Below are positions 60,594-64,000 of a stretch of 64,000 bases of DNA, in pieces. Numbering within the stretch: position 1 is the stretch's first letter; each line of letters begins with the position of its first letter. Below the pieces are notes generated by a model. The model was not told the DNA's origin. It made no database searches and saw only the letters and a program-made list of their open reading frames with translations. Origin of the DNA: Hymenobacter metallicola (GTDB taxonomy: Bacteria > Bacteroidota > Bacteroidia > Cytophagales > Hymenobacteraceae); NCBI RefSeq assembly GCF_004745645.1, contig NZ_SRMB01000002.1, positions 620,001 to 684,000 on the forward strand, given 5' to 3'. The position numbers and the translations under genes were made by a program.

Positions 60594-60884
60594 TTACTTG
60601 TCGAACGACGAGAAGTCGGACGAGCTGTAGTTATCACCAGTCGACTGCTCGGCTTCGAACAGAACGAGCGTGGTGTTGACGGCAGCGCGCAGAACCTCGC
60701 CTACTACGTAGCCGATTTCATAGGCCCAGGCAGCTTCATCCTGCGCGGCGACCGAGCCAGTCAGCGTGTGGCCGGTGCCGACCGAAGCACCTACTGCTTT
60801 GTTGCTGGCGGAAGCCATGCCGAACAGACCTGCGCTGAGCAGTACAACGGCAAACATGCGGTTGAGTTTTTGTAATTTTTTCAT
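60594..60884 (-). CDS. Putative secreted peptide precursor 2
   Basis: A 96-residue protein, first gene of the cluster. Signal-like start MKKLQKLNRMFAVVLLSAGL, then FGMASASNKAVGASVGT, which parallels precursor 1. The middle holds a hydrophobic helix region (AWAYEIGYVVGEVLRAAVNT, then TLVLFEAEQ) rather than the acidic segment of precursor 1. The tail is GDNYSSSDFSSFDK. No cysteine. The shared start and tail with a variable core is what a pre-peptide family with fixed processing sites would show. A -7 box lies 65 bp upstream. Confidence 0.8.
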   Translation of the reverse strand: MKKLQKLNRMFAVVLLSAGLFGMASASNKAVGASVGTGHTLTGSVAAQDEAAWAYEIGYVVGEVLRAAVNTTLVLFEAEQSTGDNYSSSDFSSFDK

Positions 60885-60949
60885 AATGCATTAAATGGTT
60901 AAAGGGTAAATGTGGTTGGTTGACGGATGTAAAACAACAGGGTTAATTC

Positions 60950-60957
60950 CAAACATA
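60950..60957 (-). promoter_or_regulatory. Putative -7 box of the peptide cluster
   Basis: The minus strand reads TATGTTTG, matching TAnnTTTG, about 65 bp before precursor 2's ATG. A -33 TTG is not clear. Confidence 0.5.
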
Positions 60958-61404
60958 AAAATTTTACTTTATCTATTTTAATTTTATATTATTCTGTTAA
61001 CTATATGTAGACAACCACCATTATATCAATTGATTATGATACAATATAGATTATTTACCGAGTCAATCTATATGTACTTTACAGATATTGATTAAACAAT
61101 TCACAATAGAGTTAAAAGGCAGCACAAAGCAGCAGAATCATTACCTATACATAGCTCACAAAATGATATTTATCCGCTTTTTAAGGCATTTCTCGATTGA
61201 TTTAACCCAAAGCCGGCACAGTAGAAACAGGGCGTAGCGCGGCAGCAAGCAACAACCGGCAGACTCTTGACTTAACCAAAGGCCATAACCCCAGGTAAAA
61301 CTTCACCTGATCTTCACGAATAACTCATATGAAACTCACTACAATACAGTCATTTACCTAATAAATTCCCGCGCTTTTACCGGTCGTCGTGCAGTGTTTT
61401 ACCG

Positions 61405-61412
61405 TACTTTTG
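61405..61412 (+). promoter_or_regulatory. Putative -7 box of the PAP2 gene
   Basis: TACTTTTG matches TAnnTTTG and lies 22 bp before the ATG at 61434. It argues against the longer GTG-initiated frame at 61389, which would start ahead of the promoter. Confidence 0.55.
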
Positions 61413-61433
61413 CATCCTGATTGCACGCTGCAT

Positions 61434-62525
61434 ATGGCTCTTCACCTGCTTACCGGCCTCTGTAGCCGCGCTGTTCCTTTCTCGGCCGCCCTGATGAGCA
61501 TCTTGGCTACCTTTAGCGGGGCGCAGGCTGCCCCTTTCCAGTATGGTATTGGCTTGGCCCCGACAGCTCCCGACACAACGAGCCGCCCTCCGCGGCGCAG
61601 TGAGTACGCTATACCAACGGGAGAAATCTACCACTACGAGCGGCCCAAGCCCTTTCGGTTCCTGCTCAATATTCCCCGGGATGTGGTGGCGTATCCCAAG
61701 GTTACTTTCCAGAAGAAAAACCTGCCTATGCTAGGCGGAGTAGTGGCCAGCACCGTGCTGCTCTATGCCTTCGACCAACAGATTCTGGACGGAGCCAAGC
61801 AACTTGGGCGGCACATGCACCTTTCGTCGGCCAGCACCCAAACGACCTTATTCAGCGTGCCGGTGCGCTACAGCAGCGACAAGCAACTGGACCTGGAATT
61901 CAACTATCCTTCAAATCTGAATAGCGCCATGTACTTTCTGGGCGACGGCTGGACCCACCTGACGATTGCCGGTAGCTTCTGGGGCTACGGCCTGCTCGGG
62001 CGCGACAACCGCGCCTCGCAAACGGCCAGTCAGCTCATGGAAGCTATTTATACCAATGGCCTGGTCGTGCAGGTACTCAAGCACATGACCGGGCGGGAAA
62101 GCCCCTATACCACTACTTACCCCCGGGGCCGCATTCGACTGTTTCCCAACCAGGTAACCTATAGCAAACACGTTCCTAACTACGACGCCTACCCCTCGGG
62201 CCACCTGAGCACGGCCATGGCGACGGTAACGGTCATAGCCGAAAATTACCCCGAATACCGCTTTGTGCGGCCCGTGGGATATTCGCTGATGGGCATGCTG
62301 AGCTACGCCATGCTCAACAATGGCGTACACTGGGCCAGCGACTATCCGCTGGCGGTGGCCCTGGGCTATGGCTTCGGTAAAATTGCGGTGATGCACGGCC
62401 GCACCCAGGTGCAAAAAGATCAGCAAACCGGCTTGGTCATTCCCCGGCCCTGGTACAAGCAGGTGCGGGTGGCGCCCACTGGTAGCGTAGGCAACTACGG
62501 CCTGCGTATGCAGTACCGCTGGTAA
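61434..62525 (+). CDS. PAP2-superfamily phosphatase, secreted or periplasmic
   Basis: A 363-residue protein with a signal peptide (MALHLLTGLCSRAVPFSAAL ... GAQA). The PAP2 motifs are all present: KHMTGRESP (KxxxxxxRP-like, residues about 215-225), YPSGHLSTAM (PSGH), and the final NGVHWASDYPLAVALG with HxxxD. Unusual is the large region before them (residues 90-200). The family dephosphorylates lipid phosphates such as undecaprenyl pyrophosphate. Start 61434 rather than GTG 61389 because of the promoter box in between. Convergent with the SDR gene. Confidence 0.88.
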   Translation: MALHLLTGLCSRAVPFSAALMSILATFSGAQAAPFQYGIGLAPTAPDTTSRPPRRSEYAIPTGEIYHYERPKPFRFLLNIPRDVVAYPKVTFQKKNLPMLGGVVASTVLLYAFDQQILDGAKQLGRHMHLSSASTQTTLFSVPVRYSSDKQLDLEFNYPSNLNSAMYFLGDGWTHLTIAGSFWGYGLLGRDNRASQTASQLMEAIYTNGLVVQVLKHMTGRESPYTTTYPRGRIRLFPNQVTYSKHVPNYDAYPSGHLSTAMATVTVIAENYPEYRFVRPVGYSLMGMLSYAMLNNGVHWASDYPLAVALGYGFGKIAVMHGRTQVQKDQQTGLVIPRPWYKQVRVAPTGSVGNYGLRMQYRW

Positions 62526-62551
62526 ATAGCGTAGGCCGCAACACGCAAAAA

Positions 62552-62580
62552 GCGGCCGGCCCCTCAGAGGTACCGGCCGC
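62552..62580. terminator. Bidirectional terminator-like hairpin
   Basis: An 8-bp G/C stem (GCGGCCGG/CCGGCCGC, 62552-62559 and 62573-62580) with a further inner pairing lies between the convergent PAP2 and SDR genes. Confidence 0.7.
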
Positions 62581-62605
62581 GTTTGGGGGGTTATGGTAAG
62601 GCCGC

Positions 62606-63469
62606 CTACGTGTTGAGTACCTCTCCGCCATTGGGGTGAATTGCCTGCCCGGTGATGTAGGAAGCATCTTCGCTGGCCAGAAACACGTAGCAGGGCCCCA
62701 CTTCAGAAGGTTGGCCGGGGCGCTTCATGGTTGTGTCTTGGCCAAACGAAGCCACTTTTTCGGGTGGGAAGCTGGCCGGAATCAGGGGCGTCCAGATGGG
62801 CCCCGGAGCTACGGAATTCACCCGGATCTTCTTTTCGGCCAGTTGCTGGGCAATGGAGCGGGTGTAGGCCGTAATGGCGCCTTTGGTAGAAGTATAGTCG
62901 ACCAGCTGCTGGTTGCCGCGGTAAGCGTTAATCGACGAGGTGTTGATAATAGAGTCGCCTTCCTTCAGGTGCGGCAAGGCCGCGCGGGTCACGCGCACAA
63001 ACGAGAAGAAGTTGACCTGGAACGTATCCAGCCATTGCTGGTCGGGAATTTCGGTCACGTCTTGGCTCACGAACTGCTCGGCCGCATTGTTGACCAGTAC
63101 ATTCAGGCCGCCCAGTTCCTGCACGGTACGCTCCACGATCTGCTGGCAGAAGTCGGGCTCCCGCAGGTCGCCGGGCAGCGTGAGGCAGCGCCGCCCCTCC
63201 TGCTCAATCAGCTGGCGGGTGTCGTAAGCATCCTGCTCTTCGTCGGGCAGGTAGGTAATGGCCACATCGGCACCCTCGCGGGCAAAATGCACGGCCACCG
63301 AACGGCCAATACCGGAGTCGCCGCCCGTGATGAGAGCTACCTTGCCCTCCAGCTTGCCGCTGCCTTTGTAGGTGGCCCGGATATATTCTGGCTGCGGGGT
63401 CATCTCGGTTTCGAGCCCCGGCTGCTGATCTTGTTTTTGGGGAGGCAGAGAGGTTGGTTTAGTTTCCAT
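62606..63469 (-). CDS. Short-chain dehydrogenase, stress-protein 39 type
   Basis: A 287-residue SDR with a long polar lead (to about residue 40) as in YghA/GsiB-neighbour general stress proteins. Cofactor motif ALITGGDSGIGRSVAVHFA, then NNAAEQF, IINTSSINAYRG (Ser), and Tyr-x-x-x-Lys in YTSTKGAITAY. SVAPGPIWTPLIPASF and EDASYITGQAIHPNGG are typical of the group that acts on aldehydes or glucose-like alcohols. No partner gene. Confidence 0.92.
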   Translation of the reverse strand: METKPTSLPPQKQDQQPGLETEMTPQPEYIRATYKGSGKLEGKVALITGGDSGIGRSVAVHFAREGADVAITYLPDEEQDAYDTRQLIEQEGRRCLTLPGDLREPDFCQQIVERTVQELGGLNVLVNNAAEQFVSQDVTEIPDQQWLDTFQVNFFSFVRVTRAALPHLKEGDSIINTSSINAYRGNQQLVDYTSTKGAITAYTRSIAQQLAEKKIRVNSVAPGPIWTPLIPASFPPEKVASFGQDTTMKRPGQPSEVGPCYVFLASEDASYITGQAIHPNGGEVLNT

Positions 63470-63600
63470 AGTAAGGTGTGATAAGGAGTGCGTAAGCTGT
63501 AGAAAACGCAGTACCCGTCAGCAGGTTATAGCCCAGGTGATACTTTACGAGGGCTTCTACCAGCTCACTGCCGAGCTAATACCTCCCTTTTTTAGCTTAC

Positions 63601-63624
63601 ACAATACCTACTTGTAGGTATTGT
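63601..63624. promoter_or_regulatory. Perfect palindrome next to a promoter (operator-like)
   Basis: ACAATACCTA at 63601-63610 and its complement at 63615-63624 form a 10-bp dyad with a 4-base centre. It lies 20 bp before the -7 box at 63644, where a repressor would block RNA polymerase. Confidence 0.45.
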
Positions 63625-63643
63625 AGCCCGATTCGGGCTCCTA

Positions 63644-63651
63644 TAACTTTG
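63644..63651 (+). promoter_or_regulatory. Putative -7 box for the gene at the right edge
   Basis: TAACTTTG matches TAnnTTTG. It is about 260 bp before the ATG at 63910, giving a long leader unless another gene is missed in between. Confidence 0.4.
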
Positions 63652-63909
63652 CCTGGAAATAAAGCCGGCAGCTACTCCAACTTTCCTGCAACTACCTCGG
63701 GCTGGCCCAACCTGCCTAGGGCTTCTGTACGCTGTACAGCGCCAATCTTCCACACACAACCATTTTACATTCAATAGATTACCCCATACCCCGGCCTGCC
63801 ACCTACTTTCTACGGGCGCAACTACCCCCTGTGCCCGCCTCCTGACCGGAAGTTTCATTTTTTCGGTCTTCCCACGCTCTAACATCTGAACCTAACGCAA
63901 CATAACTAC

Positions 63910-64000
63910 ATGATTAATTTCCGTTTGTGCGGGCTGCTGCTCACGCTGCTTCCCGGGAGCCTCTCGGCTCAGCAGCTGTTCAACAGTACCCGTAGTAACT
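63910..64000 (+). CDS. Start of a secreted protein, cut by the window edge
   Basis: The first 30 residues of a plus-strand gene, with an apparent signal peptide: MINFRLCGLLLTLLPGSLSA followed by QQLFNSTR. The rest lies outside the window, so no family can be named. Codon use looks normal. If the signal peptide is real, the product is exported. Confidence 0.6.
   Translation, partial: MINFRLCGLLLTLLPGSLSAQQLFNSTRSN

Larger units (their letters stand above)
60885..61433. other. AT-rich divergent region upstream of the peptide cluster
   Basis: About 550 bp without a gene, distinctly AT-rich. It contains the promoter boxes of both flanking genes, and a dyad (ATATAGATT at 61044-61052 and its complement at 61065-61073) that could bind a regulator. 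No RNA gene was found. Confidence 0.5.
63470..63909. other. Intergenic region with operator-like palindrome
   Basis: About 440 bp. It contains the palindrome at 63601-63624 and the -7 box at 63644-63651 described separately. The rest gives only non-conserved short frames, including one minus-strand frame that I reject. Confidence 0.4.

Noticed and set aside
63592..63885. 97-codon minus-strand frame near the right edge
   Set aside because: Overlaps the promoter and palindrome; arginine-rich text without a family match.

Overview
The window looks like a chromosomal segment of a high-GC member of the Bacteroidota, most likely Hymenobacter or a close relative in the Cytophagales. Signs of this are the type IX secretion (T9SS) C-terminal sorting domains, Bacteroidota-type -7 promoter boxes (TAnnTTTG), DUF4468, PorT-like and DUF3616 proteins, and GC-rich codon use that creates long antisense shadow frames.

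Layout. 1-5.8 kb: the start of a large secreted kelch-repeat protein, nicotinate phosphoribosyltransferase, a DUF4240 protein and a small metal-binding (HMA) protein. 5.8-19.4 kb: a minus-strand nucleotide-synthesis directon, read pyrD-like, pyrF, unknown, pyrE, purL, purQ, purC, NTF2-like, GNAT, purD, purN, purF, purM. It carries several palindromic repeats, one of them inside the purL reading frame. 19.5-20.5 kb: a 58-residue peptide gene behind a structured leader that ends in a terminator. 20.5-29 kb: secreted and lipid-modifying proteins, including two paralogous T9SS surface proteins. 29.4-34.3 kb: an NtrC-type regulator and a giant hybrid histidine kinase. 34.4-39.4 kb: a flavin monooxygenase, two small genes, and a three-gene type III polyketide cluster (flavoprotein, PKS, methyltransferase) with the same enzyme classes as Streptomyces srsABC. 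39.4-45 kb: housekeeping and accessory enzymes and one tRNA. 45-50.2 kb: a MacAB-like exporter with two permeases. 50.5-55.4 kb: a dehydrogenase, a fused GMC alcohol oxidase and an aldehyde dehydrogenase. 55.5-60.9 kb: the most interesting block. 61.4-64 kb: a PAP2 phosphatase, an SDR, and the start of a secreted protein.

The candidate novel system lies at 55.5-60.9 kb on the minus strand. Two small pre-peptides share a signal-peptide layout and an identical C-terminal tail (DFSSFDK). They are followed by a DUF5819/SdpA-like protein, an HTTM (SdpB / vitamin K-dependent carboxylase-like) membrane protein, a multi-pass membrane protein and an ABC ATPase/permease pair. The arrangement resembles the Bacillus sdpABC toxin operon with an added ABC export or immunity module, but the peptides do not resemble SdpC and have no cysteine.

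Everything here was read by eye from the sequence. Family names come from recognised motifs and not from database searches. Where a translation start was moved from the longest frame, the reason is given.
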